This document shows, piece by piece, positions 10,060-19,615 of a stretch of 64,000 nucleotides of DNA. Position 1 is the stretch's first letter, and each line of letters begins with the position of its first letter. This DNA is from Paracoccus albicereus (GTDB lineage: Bacteria > Pseudomonadota > Alphaproteobacteria > Rhodobacterales > Rhodobacteraceae). The notes beneath the pieces were generated by a model. It had not been told where the DNA came from. It made no database searches and was given only the letters and a program-made list of their open reading frames with translations. Both the position numbers and the translations under genes were made by a program. The DNA lies in contig NZ_JAKZEU010000005.1 in NCBI RefSeq assembly GCF_024359525.1, positions 265,035 through 329,034 on the forward strand, given 5' to 3'.

Positions 10060-10791
10060 ATGATCCGCGTCGGAATCGGCGGCTGGAATTTCGATGAATG
10101 GCGCGGCGGCGTGTTCTATCCCGACGATCTGCCACAACGGCGTGAACTGGAATTCGCCAGCCGCGCGCTGTCGAGTATCGAGATCAACGCGACCTATTAC
10201 GGCAGCCAGAAGCCGACGACCTTTCAGAAATGGCATGACGAAACGCCCGATGATTTCGTCTTCGCGATCAAGGCGAGCCGCTACGCGACGAACCGCAAGA
10301 ATCTTGGCGAGGCCGGCGGCAGCGTCGAAAAGTTCCTGACGTCGGGGATCACGAAGCTGGGCGACAAGCTTGGCCCGATCAACTGGCAGTTGGCCGCCAC
10401 CAAGACTTTCGATCCCGAAGAATTTGCCGCCTTTCTCGCGCTTCTGCCCAAGACGCAGGACGGCATCGCCCTGCGCCACGCGATCGAGGTGCGCCACGAC
10501 AGCTTCGCGGACAACAAGGCGGCCGAACTGTGCCGCGACCGGAACATCGCACTGATCCGCGGCGCCGACAGCGAGTTCCCCGATATCGACGTCGAAACCG
10601 CCGACTTCGCCTATATGCGCCTGATGGGCACGACCGACCGCGCGAACGGCTATACACCAAAGGCGCTGGATCACTGGGCCGAGGAAGCGAAGCGCATGGC
10701 CAAAGGACGCGACCTCTTCCTCTATGTCATCTCCGGCCACAAGGCACGGAATCCGGCCTGTGCACAGGCGCTGATCGAAAGGCTGACATGA
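10060..10791 (+). CDS. DUF72 family protein
   Basis: The 243-residue protein has the DUF72 hallmarks: the N-terminal GGWNFDEWRGGVFYPDDL, an ALSSIEINATYYGSQKP segment, FAIKASRYATN, and the FAYMRLMGT region near residue 185. The family has a TIM-barrel-like fold and no established biochemical role. AAGGA lies 7 nt before the ATG. Its TGA overlaps the start of the next gene in ATGA, so the two are co-translated. Confidence 0.85.
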   Translation: MIRVGIGGWNFDEWRGGVFYPDDLPQRRELEFASRALSSIEINATYYGSQKPTTFQKWHDETPDDFVFAIKASRYATNRKNLGEAGGSVEKFLTSGITKLGDKLGPINWQLAATKTFDPEEFAAFLALLPKTQDGIALRHAIEVRHDSFADNKAAELCRDRNIALIRGADSEFPDIDVETADFAYMRLMGTTDRANGYTPKALDHWAEEAKRMAKGRDLFLYVISGHKARNPACAQALIERLT

Positions 10792-11600
10792 GCTGCGCAT
10801 GCGGACACGACCACGGGCCACGCCCTGCTCTCGAAGAGACGGGCGAGCCGATCGAACTCGACCGTCCGATGATCGCGCTGTCAGGCCGGCTGATCTGCGC
10901 CGATCCGTCTCAGATGATGCTAGCGATGGACCTTCTGCCCGGTCATATCGAGGCAAGCCGGGCGGAACCCGGGAACCTGCGATTCGACATCCATCAGGAC
11001 GACGATCCGCTGGTCTGGCATCTGAGCGAACTCTTCGCCGATGCGGACGCCTTCGCCGCCCATCAGGCGCGCACGAAGGACAGTGACTGGGGCCGCGACT
11101 CTGGCGACATCCGCCGCGACTTTCACAAGGCCGAAGCCGCGCCCTTCCTGCGCCCTGAGGATCGGGCGGATCGCCACGGCATCCACGCTTTGAACCATCT
11201 CGCCTTCGGCAGCGAGGATGAGGCGCGGCTGGTTGACCGGTTGCGCGAAGACGGTGATCTGGACCTGTCGCTGGTCGCGGCGCAGGGCGGCACCGTCCTG
11301 GGTCATATCGCGCTGTCGCGGGTCGAAGCACATTTTCCCGCGCTGGCCCTGGCGCCGGTCGCGGTCCATCCCGCGATGCAGCGGCGCGGGATCGGTTCCG
11401 CGCTGATCCGGGCGGCCATCGCGGCGCGTCCGGATCACGCGATCATCGTCCTGGGCGAACCGGCCTATTATGCGCGCTTCGGCTTTGCGCCCGTCGATCT
11501 GGACTCGCCCTATGCCGCTCCCGCGCTGCAGGCTACGGGCCCCGGAATAGAAACGGGCGCGCAGATCGTTCACGCGCCCGCCTTTGCAAGCCTCGGCTGA
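10788..11600 (+). CDS. Fusion of an antibiotic-biosynthesis-monooxygenase (ABM)-like domain and a GNAT acetyltransferase
   Basis: The 270-residue product appears to have two domains. Residues about 25-120 resemble an ABM dimeric alpha/beta-barrel: PMIALSGRLICADPSQ, then the WHLSELFADADAFAAHQA segment. Residues about 130-265 form a GNAT fold with acetyl-CoA-binding motif PVAVHPAMQRRGIGSALI and the typical ending GEPAYYARFGFAP of YhbS-like N-acetyltransferases. The extreme N-terminus CACGHDH is a Cys/His cluster that might bind metal. The start is set by the ATGA overlap with the DUF72 gene. Substrates are unknown. The frame is continuous with no stop or ribosome-binding site between the domains. 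Confidence 0.75.
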   Translation: MSCACGHDHGPRPALEETGEPIELDRPMIALSGRLICADPSQMMLAMDLLPGHIEASRAEPGNLRFDIHQDDDPLVWHLSELFADADAFAAHQARTKDSDWGRDSGDIRRDFHKAEAAPFLRPEDRADRHGIHALNHLAFGSEDEARLVDRLREDGDLDLSLVAAQGGTVLGHIALSRVEAHFPALALAPVAVHPAMQRRGIGSALIRAAIAARPDHAIIVLGEPAYYARFGFAPVDLDSPYAAPALQATGPGIETGAQIVHAPAFASLG

Positions 11601-11605
11601 GAGGC

Positions 11606-12529
11606 TCAGGCCTTGTAGATGTCGACCAGCTTGCCCAGCATTTCCAGCGCGTCGGTGCGCGAACGCTGGAAGCTGTTACGACCGATGATGCTGCCGTTGC
11701 CGCCGCCGTCGCGGATCGCCATCGCGTCTTCGTAAACCGCGTCCGATCCCTTGGCCGCGCCGCCCGAGAAGATGACGATCCGGCGCCCGCCGAAGGCCGC
11801 CTTCATGCAATGCTCGACGCGCTTGGCCTGGGTCGAGATGTCGATCCCCTGCGCCTCGTAGACTTTCTTGGCCTCGCCCAGTTCCAGATGGTCGGTCGAA
11901 AGCTTGATCTTGATGATATGGGCGCCCAAAAGTGCCGCGATCTGGGCGGCATAGGCGGCGATGTCGATCGCCGTTTCCCCGTCCTTGCTGATCGCCTCGC
12001 CGCGCGGATAGGACCAGATCACCGTGGCGACGCCCTTCGACGCAGCCTCGCGCCGCATTTCGGTGATCTCCTCGAACATGTCGAGCGCCATGTCGCTGCC
12101 GGGATAGATCGTGAAGCCGATGGCCGAACAGCCGAGGCGCAGTGCGTCATCGACAGTGGCCGTCACCGCCTGGTTCTTGCCGGCGGTGTCCGACATCAAC
12201 GAGTTTGCGCTGTTGCATTTCAGGATGGTCGGGATCTGACCCGCGAAGGTGTCAGCCCCGGCCTCGATCATGCCCAGCGGCGCAGCATAGGCGTTCAGGC
12301 CCGCATCGATTGCCAACTGGTAATGATAGTGCGGGTCGTAGCCGTCGGGGTTCTTCGCGAAGGACCGCGCGGGGCCGTGTTCGAAGCCCTGATCGACGGG
12401 CAGGATGATCATCTTGCCGGTGCCGCCCAGCTTGCCGTGCATCAGCATCCGCGCAAGCTGCGCCTTCACGCCGGGCGTCTCACCCTCGTAATTGGCAAGA
12501 ATGCGGCGGACGGTATCGGTCATGGTCAT
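11606..12529 (-). CDS. Class I (DhnA-type) fructose-bisphosphate aldolase
   Basis: This enzyme cleaves or forms fructose-1,6-bisphosphate through a Schiff-base lysine. The 307-residue protein matches the archaeal/bacterial DhnA family: IILPVDQGFEHGP near residue 42, the phosphate/Schiff-base region AHIIKIKLSTD with the candidate lysine at about residue 210, FSGGAAKG and GGGNGSIIGRNSFQR near the C-terminus. The ATG at 12529 is chosen over that at 12523 because AGGGG lies 8 nt upstream. A longer in-frame extension exists but has no ribosome-binding site. It is next to pgk on the same strand, although not co-transcribed because a divergent gene and a terminator lie between. Confidence 0.9.
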   Translation of the reverse strand: MTMTDTVRRILANYEGETPGVKAQLARMLMHGKLGGTGKMIILPVDQGFEHGPARSFAKNPDGYDPHYHYQLAIDAGLNAYAAPLGMIEAGADTFAGQIPTILKCNSANSLMSDTAGKNQAVTATVDDALRLGCSAIGFTIYPGSDMALDMFEEITEMRREAASKGVATVIWSYPRGEAISKDGETAIDIAAYAAQIAALLGAHIIKIKLSTDHLELGEAKKVYEAQGIDISTQAKRVEHCMKAAFGGRRIVIFSGGAAKGSDAVYEDAMAIRDGGGNGSIIGRNSFQRSRTDALEMLGKLVDIYKA

Positions 12530-12728
12530 CACTCTATCCCCTGTGGCTTGGCTGCTTCCTAACAGAAGGGCGCGGCAGGGCAACGCTGGTGACGCTAACA
12601 TCCCTGCGCAGGGCGTCACTTCGTTAACGCCGAGATAACCATTAATAAAATCCTAAACACTCGGCGCAGGCGGGATCGATACCCTCGTGCTAACGCTGAC
12701 CCATGGGAATGGCGAAAGGAGGTCAGAC

Positions 12729-13400
12729 ATGGTTATCAACGCATCCCTCAGTCAGTCGCAACTCGTTCTGTTTGGCAGGTCATACGTCCCGCCTTACGAA
12801 CTGAATACCGCGACCGCCGGAGTCTTCCAGCAGGCAATCAGTGCCGCGGGCGAGGCAGAGGTCGGCGACACGTCGTTCCGGTTCGATCTTGGCGGGCAGG
12901 ACAAAGGCTATCTGGCCTGGCAAACAGCGGCCAAGGGCTATGAGGCAACAGCCAAGGTCCGCGAATCCGCGAACGATCCGGCCAAGCCGACGGAAAGCGT
13001 GGCGAGCAGTGAGACGGTCGCCAGCAGTCCGCCGGACGAGCCTACGCCGGCAACCGGTGGGGTGCCTGCGGAAGCCGGTACGGACGGAGCGGAAGCATCC
13101 GCGGGCGCTTCGCCCGGTCAGGCATCCGATGCTATCGGTGACGGCGGTTCGACGAATTCGGGCGAGACAAGCGGCGGTGCCGGGGTCGGCGCGACCGGCG
13201 GCAGCAGCGCGCCTGCAGCCTCGGGCGGGGATAGCGGTGGATCCACCGCGACAAGCCCTGAACCAGCACCCGCTGGTCCAGCGCCTGGCCCAGCCGGTTC
13301 TACCAGCAATCCTGGACCCGCAGGCAGCGGCAGTGGTAACAACAGTACCCCGCCACAAGGAGGTGGCGGCGGACTTCTTGGCAAGCTCTTCGGTCGCTGA
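12729..13400 (+). CDS. Hypothetical low-complexity Gly/Ser/Pro/Ala-rich protein
   Basis: No family is recognised. The ATG follows an ideal AAAGGAGG ribosome-binding site by 5 nt, strong evidence that it is translated. The 223-residue product has an ordered-looking N-terminal 85 residues (MVINASLSQSQLVLFGRSYV... GFRFDL-like beta-rich), then about 130 residues dominated by Gly, Ser, Ala, Pro, Thr and Glu, and a short terminal cap GGLLGKLFGR. There is no signal peptide or membrane segment. The upstream 199-nt region shared with the aldolase gene contains an AT-rich patch near 12630-12660, a plausible promoter. A strong bidirectional terminator follows. Confidence 0.7.
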   Translation: MVINASLSQSQLVLFGRSYVPPYELNTATAGVFQQAISAAGEAEVGDTSFRFDLGGQDKGYLAWQTAAKGYEATAKVRESANDPAKPTESVASSETVASSPPDEPTPATGGVPAEAGTDGAEASAGASPGQASDAIGDGGSTNSGETSGGAGVGATGGSSAPAASGGDSGGSTATSPEPAPAGPAPGPAGSTSNPGPAGSGSGNNSTPPQGGGGGLLGKLFGR

Positions 13401-13416
13401 AGCAACTCCTGAAATC

Positions 13417-13452
13417 GACAAAGCCGGATCGGGCGACCGATCCGGCTTTGTC
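13417..13452. terminator. Bidirectional terminator between the orphan gene and pgk
   Basis: A perfect 16-bp stem (13417-13432 with 13437-13452) closes on a GCGA loop. With runs of A on one side and T on the other it can end transcription in both directions. It lies between convergent genes. Confidence 0.9.
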
Positions 13453-13478
13453 ATTTGCGGCAGGTTACGCTCGGGCGA

Positions 13479-14681
13479 TCAGCGAGCGGCAGCGACCAGC
13501 GCTGCGACGCCCGGAAGCTCCTTGCCTTCCATCCATTCCAGGAAGGCACCCCCGGCCGTCGAAATGAAGGTGAAATCGTCTGCGACGCCGGCGCGGTTCA
13601 GCGCCGCGACGGTATCGCCGCCCCCCGCGACCGAGATCAGCGTGCCGGCCCGCGTCGCTTCCGCAGCCGCCTGCGCCGCCTCGTTGGTCGCGCGGTCGAA
13701 AGGCTCTATTTCGAAGGCGCCGAGCGGCCCGTTCCAGATCAGCGTCTTGCACCGACCGAACAGATCCTTGATCGCTGTGACCGTTTCCGGCCCGGCATCC
13801 AGGATCATTGCGTCGGCAGGGCACTGATCGACCGGCAGAACCTCGCTTTCCGCACCCGCCTTGAACTCACGCGCCACAACGATGTCGGTCGGCAGATAAA
13901 TCGTGCACCCGACCTCTGCAGCATTGTCGAGGATCGCGCGTGCCGTGTCGGCCATGTCGCGTTCGGCCAGCGATTTGCCGACCTCGACCCCCTGCGCCAC
14001 CAGGAAGGTATTGGCCATCCCGCCCCCGATGACGAGGTGATCGACCTTGCGCGTCAGGTTGTCGAGAAGCTCCAGCTTGGTCGAGACCTTTGCACCGCCC
14101 ACGACCGCAGCCACGGGCCGTTCCGGGTTGCCCAACGCGGCATCGAGCGCCTTCAGCTCTGCTTCCATCAGCCGTCCGGCGCCGGCAGTCATGATATGGG
14201 CCAGCTGTTCGGTCGAGGCGTGCGCGCGATGCGAGGCGGAAAAGGCGTCGTTGATATAAACCTGACCCATTGCGGCGAGAGAGGCGGCGAAAGTCTGGTC
14301 GTTGCCTTCCTCGCCCTCATGGAAGCGCAGGTTTTCCATCAGCGCGACATCGCCCGGTTTCAGCGCGGCGACCGCGCGCTTGGCGGCGCCCCCGGTCAGG
14401 GTTTCGATGAAGGTGACCGGCTGACCCAGAGCCTGTTCCAGCGCGGGCACGACCTGGCGCAGGCTCATCGACTCCACGACCTGCCCCTTGGGACGGCCGA
14501 AATGCGCCAGCAGGACCGGGATGCCGCCCGCGTCCTGGATGTCCTTTACGGTCGGGACGATCTTGTCGATCCGGGTCGTGTCGGTCACGCGCCCGTCCTC
14601 GACCGGGACGTTGATGTCCACCCGCGTCAGCACCACCTTGCCGTCCAGATCCAGATCGTCGATCGTCTTGAAATCAGCCAT
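13479..14681 (-). CDS. pgk: Phosphoglycerate kinase
   Basis: This glycolytic and gluconeogenic enzyme interconverts 1,3-bisphosphoglycerate and 3-phosphoglycerate with ADP/ATP. The 400 residues fit the family. Motifs are [18 protein letters not shown] near residue 18, [16 protein letters not shown] near residue 55, the hinge/nucleotide segment [12 protein letters not shown] near residue 195, [11 protein letters not shown] near residue 325 and [13 protein letters not shown] near residue 365. The open frame continues upstream, but the family start [12 protein letters not shown] has an AAAGGA site. It is monocistronic and divergent from the cyclophilin pair. Confidence 0.97.
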   Translation of the reverse strand: MADFKTIDDLDLDGKVVLTRVDINVPVEDGRVTDTTRIDKIVPTVKDIQDAGGIPVLLAHFGRPKGQVVESMSLRQVVPALEQALGQPVTFIETLTGGAAKRAVAALKPGDVALMENLRFHEGEEGNDQTFAASLAAMGQVYINDAFSASHRAHASTEQLAHIMTAGAGRLMEAELKALDAALGNPERPVAAVVGGAKVSTKLELLDNLTRKVDHLVIGGGMANTFLVAQGVEVGKSLAERDMADTARAILDNAAEVGCTIYLPTDIVVAREFKAGAESEVLPVDQCPADAMILDAGPETVTAIKDLFGRCKTLIWNGPLGAFEIEPFDRATNEAAQAAAEATRAGTLISVAGGGDTVAALNRAGVADDFTFISTAGGAFLEWMEGKELPGVAALVAAAR

Positions 14682-14852
14682 CACGCATATCCTTTCAGCC
14701 TGCTGCCGGGTTCGCGCCCCTGCCCTGCCGCGGCTTGTCCCGCATGATGACGCCTTCGTCAACAATGTGCTCGGCGGCGGATCGCCGGGCGCGTTGCGCT
14801 TGGTCGGACCACAACCTATGTCGGTTCCAGCCCATAGGAGAAGGAGAGTCCG

Positions 14853-15351
14853 GTGGCCGAGATCAAGGATCCCGAGAACACGATCATCATCGAGCTGAAG
14901 GACGGCCCGGTCGTCGTCGAGCTTCTGAAGGATGTGGCACCGAAGCATGTCGAACGGATGAAGGAACTGGCGCGCGCCGGTGCCTATGACAACGTGGCCT
15001 TCCACCGCGTCATCGACGGGTTCATGGCCCAGACCGGCGACGTGCAGCACGCCAACATGGAAAAGGACTACAACCCCGGCCGCGCCGGGACCGGCGGTTC
15101 GGACAAACCCGACCTGCCCGCCGAATTTTCCAAGCTTCCGCACGCCCGCGGCACGCTTGGGGCGGCGCGGTCGTCGAACCCGAACAGCGCCAACAGCCAG
15201 TTCTTCATCAACTTCAAGGACAACGATTTCCTGAACGGCCAGTACACCGTCTATGGCCGGGTGATCGACGGGATGGAGAACGTGGACAAGATCGCGCGCG
15301 GCGAGCCGCCTGCGTCGCCTGACCGGATGATCAGCGTCAAGGTGGCTGCCG

Positions 15352-15359
<8 letters not shown>
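14853..15359 (+). CDS. ppiB: Cytoplasmic peptidyl-prolyl cis-trans isomerase (cyclophilin)
   Basis: The 168-residue cyclophilin lacks a signal peptide and should act in the cytosol as a proline isomerase. Catalytic-site motifs are [15 protein letters not shown] (Phe, His, Arg near residues 50-60), [20 protein letters not shown] (Gln/Phe near residues 110-125) and the [12 protein letters not shown] segment. GAAGGAGAG lies 11 nt before the start, which was read as GTG ([10 protein letters not shown]); an ATG is not available nearby. It overlaps the next cyclophilin gene by 8 nt. Confidence 0.93.
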
Positions 15360-15942
<583 letters not shown>

Positions 15943-15950
15943 CCCCCTGA

Positions 15951-15979
15951 CGGGCGGCGCGGAGGTTTCGCGCCGCCCG
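15951..15979 (+). terminator. Hairpin after the cyclophilin operon
   Basis: An 11-bp perfect stem CGGGCGGCGCG/CGCGCCGCCCG with a 7-nt loop lies 8 nt after the stop. The T tract is poor, so termination may be partial. Confidence 0.65.
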
Positions 15980-16027
15980 AATTCGCGCTTGCGGCATCGG
16001 CAGACCCGCGCCTATCCTCGCGCCGCC

Positions 16028-18568
16028 ATGAGTGCCGCCGCCACCATCAGCATGACCCGGATCGCGCCGTCGGCGCAGATCGCGATCGCACGCCACGGCT
16101 GGCGCGCGAAATGCTTGCAAAGGCTGGTGCGGATGGATTTGCCGGTTCCGCCAAGCTGGGCCTTCGACAGCGGCTCGGTCAGCGCGATCGCCAATGGTCA
16201 TCTGCCCGATCAGGACATGTTGCGCACGATCATCGCCGAAGGCGACGGTCTGGTCAGTATCCGTCCGTCGGCGCTGAACCCCGAATGGGGCGGCCCTGGC
16301 ACTGTGCTGAACGTGGGCATCAACGATGAATGCCATGGCGCGCTTTCCAAGAAACTGGGCAAGGATGCCGCAGACGCGCTGTATCTGGGTCTGGTGCAGA
16401 CCTACGCCGTTCAGGTGGCGCGGCTTGATCCAGACATGTTCACGCAGGACGGTCCCGGCGCGCTGGACGACGCGCTGCGCCTCTACCGTGACGAAATGGA
16501 CGAGCCGTTTCCGCAAGATCCCGCACGGCAATTGGCCGAGGTGATGCGGTCGATGGCCCGAGCGTGGGACGGGCCGTCCGCCCGTCTGCTGCGTCAGGCC
16601 AACGGCGCACCGCCCGTCGCACCGCTGGGTCTGGTGGTGCAGAAGATGGCGCTGGCGCTTGGGCCCGGACTGACGGGGTCTGGCACGATCCAGTTCGTCG
16701 ATCCGGTGACCGGCGTCCACCGCATCACCGGGCGGTTCCGTGGGCAACAGCACCAGAACACCAAGGGTGCCGAGGCCGAGACGTTGTACCTGACCCGCGA
16801 CGAGCGTGGCCCCTCGCTGGAAGACGCAGCACCCGAGGTCTTTGCCGATCTGGTGCGCTTCGGCGTCGCCGCCCGTGAGCGGTTGCGCGAAGAGATGGTG
16901 ATCGAATTCGTGCTGACCGACGGCCAACTTGCGATCATCGATGCGATCAGGCTGCAAAGGTCATCGCGCGCATCGGTCCAGATCGCCGTCGCACTGGCGC
17001 GGGACGGGATCATCCCCGAGGACGAAGCCGTGATGCGGGTCGAGCCCCGCGCGCTGTCCGAGTTGCTGCATTATCAGGTGGACCCGCGTGCGCCGCGCGA
17101 CATCATCGGCCGCGGCATCAATGCCTCACCCGGCGCGGCCACGGGGCGGCTGGTCTTCTCGGCCGCCGCCGCGCAGGCGCAGGCGTCGCGGGGCGAGCCC
17201 TGCGTGCTGGTCCGTCGCGAAACCCTGCCCGAGGATATTCGGGGCATGCACGCGTCCGTCGCGGTGCTGACCGAACGCGGCGGCACCACAAGCCACGCCG
17301 CCGTGATCGCGCGCGGCATGGGGCTGCCCTGCATTGTGGGTGCGACCGGTATCTCCATCGACGGTCGCAACCGGGTGCTGCGCGCCAAGGGCCGCATTTT
17401 TTCCGAGGGCGACCAGATCACCATCGACGGCAGCTCGGGCGAGGTGCTGGCGGGTGCGGCGGAAATGCTGGAACCGGCGCTGGACGACGCTTTCAACCAG
17501 CTGCTCGACTGGGCCGATGCCGCGCAGACGCTGAGCGTCCGCGCCAATGCCGACACCGCCGAAGAGGCCGAGACGGCCCTGCGGTTCAAGGCGCAGGGGA
17601 TCGGCCTGTGCCGGACCGAGCACATGTTCTTCAACGAAGCGCGCCTGCCCGCGATGCGCGAGATGATCTTTGCCGACACCGCGGAAGATCGCCGCATGGC
17701 GCTTCAGCGTCTGCTGCCGATGCAACGCGACGATTTCGTGTCACTGTTCAAGCTCATGGCGGGACGGCCGGTCACCATCCGGCTTTTCGATCCGCCGCTG
17801 CACGAATTCCTGCCGACCGATCGCGAGGCGCTGCGTGAACTGGCCTTCTCGCTGGACCTGCCGCTGTCCGACGTGACCCGGCGCGTCGAGGCGATGGCGG
17901 AGTTCAACCCGATGCTGGGCCTTCGCGGTGTCCGATTGGGCATCACCATGCCCGAGATCTACGAGATGCAGGCCCGCGCGATCTTCGAGGCGACGGTCAT
18001 CGCAGGCTCAAAAGGCGACGCGGTGGTGCCCGAGATCATGATCCCGCTGGTCTCGGCCATGCGCGAGGTCGAACTGGTCAAGACCCAGGTCGATTCCGTC
18101 GCTGCGAGCGTACGAAACGCCATGGGCAAGGAATTCTCATACCGGTTGGGGGTCATGGTCGAAACGCCGCGCGCGGCGCTTCGTGCAGGCGACATCGCGC
18201 CCCATTCGGCGTTCCTGTCTTTCGGAACCAACGATCTGACGCAGATGACCTACGGCCTTTCGCGCGACGATGCGGGCCGTTTCATGGGCAGCTACGTCAA
18301 TCAAGGCGTCTACGAAGAAGACCCGTTCCACATCCTCGACCAGGAAGGCGTCGGTGAGTTGCTGCTGCTGGGCGCAGAGCGCGCGAGGCAGGCACATCCT
18401 GGGATCACGATCTCGATCTGCGGCGAACACGGCGGCAATCCGGAATCGATCGATTTCTGCCATCGCGCCGGGTTCGATTACGTGTCATGTTCACCCTTCC
18501 GTGTACCCGTCGCACGCCTTGCCGCCGCGCAGGCCTCGATCCGTGGACGGCGCGAATCGCAGCCGTAA
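16028..18568 (+). CDS. Pyruvate phosphate dikinase-like PEP-binding protein with degenerate ATP-grasp domain
   Basis: The 846-residue protein aligns with pyruvate phosphate dikinase (PPDK) along its length. The central swivel domain keeps the phosphohistidine in GGTTSHAAVIARG (about His 423). The C-terminal PEP/pyruvate barrel keeps LCRTEHMFF, SFGTNDLTQMTYG and ICGEHGGNP with the catalytic cysteine (about 798). The N-terminal nucleotide domain differs: the GGKG lysine position reads as Arg in HGWRAK, and RSGARVSMPGMM is replaced by RPSALNPEWGGP. At the metal/nucleotide segment MxDxEF...LQTR, VIEFVLTDGQLAIIDAI lacks the Asp and Gln. It may not use ATP, or may use it differently. The ATG at 16028 is chosen; a TTG at 15989 is possible. 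No clear ribosome-binding site is seen. Confidence 0.8.
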   Translation: MSAAATISMTRIAPSAQIAIARHGWRAKCLQRLVRMDLPVPPSWAFDSGSVSAIANGHLPDQDMLRTIIAEGDGLVSIRPSALNPEWGGPGTVLNVGINDECHGALSKKLGKDAADALYLGLVQTYAVQVARLDPDMFTQDGPGALDDALRLYRDEMDEPFPQDPARQLAEVMRSMARAWDGPSARLLRQANGAPPVAPLGLVVQKMALALGPGLTGSGTIQFVDPVTGVHRITGRFRGQQHQNTKGAEAETLYLTRDERGPSLEDAAPEVFADLVRFGVAARERLREEMVIEFVLTDGQLAIIDAIRLQRSSRASVQIAVALARDGIIPEDEAVMRVEPRALSELLHYQVDPRAPRDIIGRGINASPGAATGRLVFSAAAAQAQASRGEPCVLVRRETLPEDIRGMHASVAVLTERGGTTSHAAVIARGMGLPCIVGATGISIDGRNRVLRAKGRIFSEGDQITIDGSSGEVLAGAAEMLEPALDDAFNQLLDWADAAQTLSVRANADTAEEAETALRFKAQGIGLCRTEHMFFNEARLPAMREMIFADTAEDRRMALQRLLPMQRDDFVSLFKLMAGRPVTIRLFDPPLHEFLPTDREALRELAFSLDLPLSDVTRRVEAMAEFNPMLGLRGVRLGITMPEIYEMQARAIFEATVIAGSKGDAVVPEIMIPLVSAMREVELVKTQVDSVAASVRNAMGKEFSYRLGVMVETPRAALRAGDIAPHSAFLSFGTNDLTQMTYGLSRDDAGRFMGSYVNQGVYEEDPFHILDQEGVGELLLLGAERARQAHPGITISICGEHGGNPESIDFCHRAGFDYVSCSPFRVPVARLAAAQASIRGRRESQP

Positions 18569-18849
18569 AGTGGTGATTCAGCCTTAGGATGAGCCCGAAG
18601 CGGTCCTTTCTTTCCCCGCAAATCGCTGTTTTTCGCCAATTTTTGCGTTAGCGGTCGGCAAGGTTTCGCCGGTTCCGCGTCGAAGCGCAGCAAATTGGGT
18701 CATTAACCGTTTGGGCAACTGGCATCTTGCCATCCGGTTTGCCTATCCACCGCGCTGATCTTTGCGGCGGTCATCTCTGCTTCACATTCGCCGTCGCGTT
18801 GCAATGAACCCGAACGGCCCAGAGCAGGGCCCACGACATAGGAACAATC

Positions 18850-19524
18850 ATGCCAAAGCTGCCGCCTCGGCTGATGCGCGCCTGTTTGTGTTTAGCGCTC
18901 GCCCAGTCACTCTTTGTGTTCAGTTTTTCCCCCGCTGCCGCCGAATCCGACCGTTCGATGATGGCCGGCCATTTTGCCCACAGCGCCGCGCTGCACGGGA
19001 TCGAGCTTGCCGACGGCGATTTCCCGGACCGGGACACCCCCCGCGTCCACCCCCTGCGGTTCGCCGATGCCAAGCCCGCACAGGTCCGTAACGGTCCCGA
19101 ACAGGTCTATCTCGCCCGCGCCACGCAACGCTTCAGCGAGGCCGATCTGGCCTGCCTGACCGAGGCGCTGTATTTCGAGGCGCGCGGCGAGGGCAAGCAA
19201 GGCCAGGCCGCTGTTGCCGAAGTCATCCTCAACCGCGTCGACAGCCGCGCGTTCCCGTCCAGCGTCTGTGGCGTCGTGAACCAGCAATCACAGTTCAGCT
19301 ATACGATCGGCGGGAAGAAGCGGATCGGCAACAAGGCTGCCTATCTGCGCGTTCGCAACATCGCCGAGGCCGCGCTGTCCGGCGCGCCGCGCACCCTGAC
19401 CAACGGCGCAACCTATTTCCACACGCCTTCGGTCCGCCCGGCATGGTCGCACCGTTTTCAGCGTACGGTGCAGATCGGTCGTCACATCTTCTATCGGTCG
19501 GGCCAGCGTCTCGCGTCGAACTGA
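18850..19524 (+). CDS. SleB-like cell wall hydrolase
   Basis: The 224-residue protein has a signal peptide (hydrophobic stretch about residues 10-32, AxA-type cleavage at PAAAES) and a Hydrolase_2/SleB domain from about residue 95. The catalytic glutamate region is LYFEARGEGKQGQAAVAEV, followed by VSSCVxQ-like QQSQFSY and the GATYFHTPSVRPAW segment. SleB enzymes are lytic transglycosylases; in non-sporulating proteobacteria they act on envelope peptidoglycan. The 281-nt upstream region contains no recognisable gene. It is AT-richer near 18640-18720 and probably holds the promoter. AGGAAC precedes the ATG. Confidence 0.85.
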   Translation: MPKLPPRLMRACLCLALAQSLFVFSFSPAAAESDRSMMAGHFAHSAALHGIELADGDFPDRDTPRVHPLRFADAKPAQVRNGPEQVYLARATQRFSEADLACLTEALYFEARGEGKQGQAAVAEVILNRVDSRAFPSSVCGVVNQQSQFSYTIGGKKRIGNKAAYLRVRNIAEAALSGAPRTLTNGATYFHTPSVRPAWSHRFQRTVQIGRHIFYRSGQRLASN

Positions 19525-19547
19525 TCCCGAGACTGTCTGTCCCAACA

Positions 19548-19572
19548 GGCCCGGTCATGCGCCGGGCCTTTT
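19548..19572 (+). terminator. Rho-independent terminator after the SleB-like gene
   Basis: A stem GGCCCGG/CCGGGCC with a short loop is followed by TTTT, 23 nt after the stop. Confidence 0.85.
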
Positions 19573-19615
19573 GCTTTGGCTTGCGTCGCTCAGGCATAGC
19601 TGCAACATCCCGCGG

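Noticed and set aside
12620..12660. CtrA-type site (TTAA-N7-TTAA) in the aldolase/orphan intergenic region
   Set aside because: TTAACGCCGAGATAA matches only with a mismatch in the second half-site and the AT-rich patch can equally be a promoter.
13455..14747. A 430-codon plus-strand frame opposite pgk
   Set aside because: Mirror of a certain phosphoglycerate kinase gene; no start signal.
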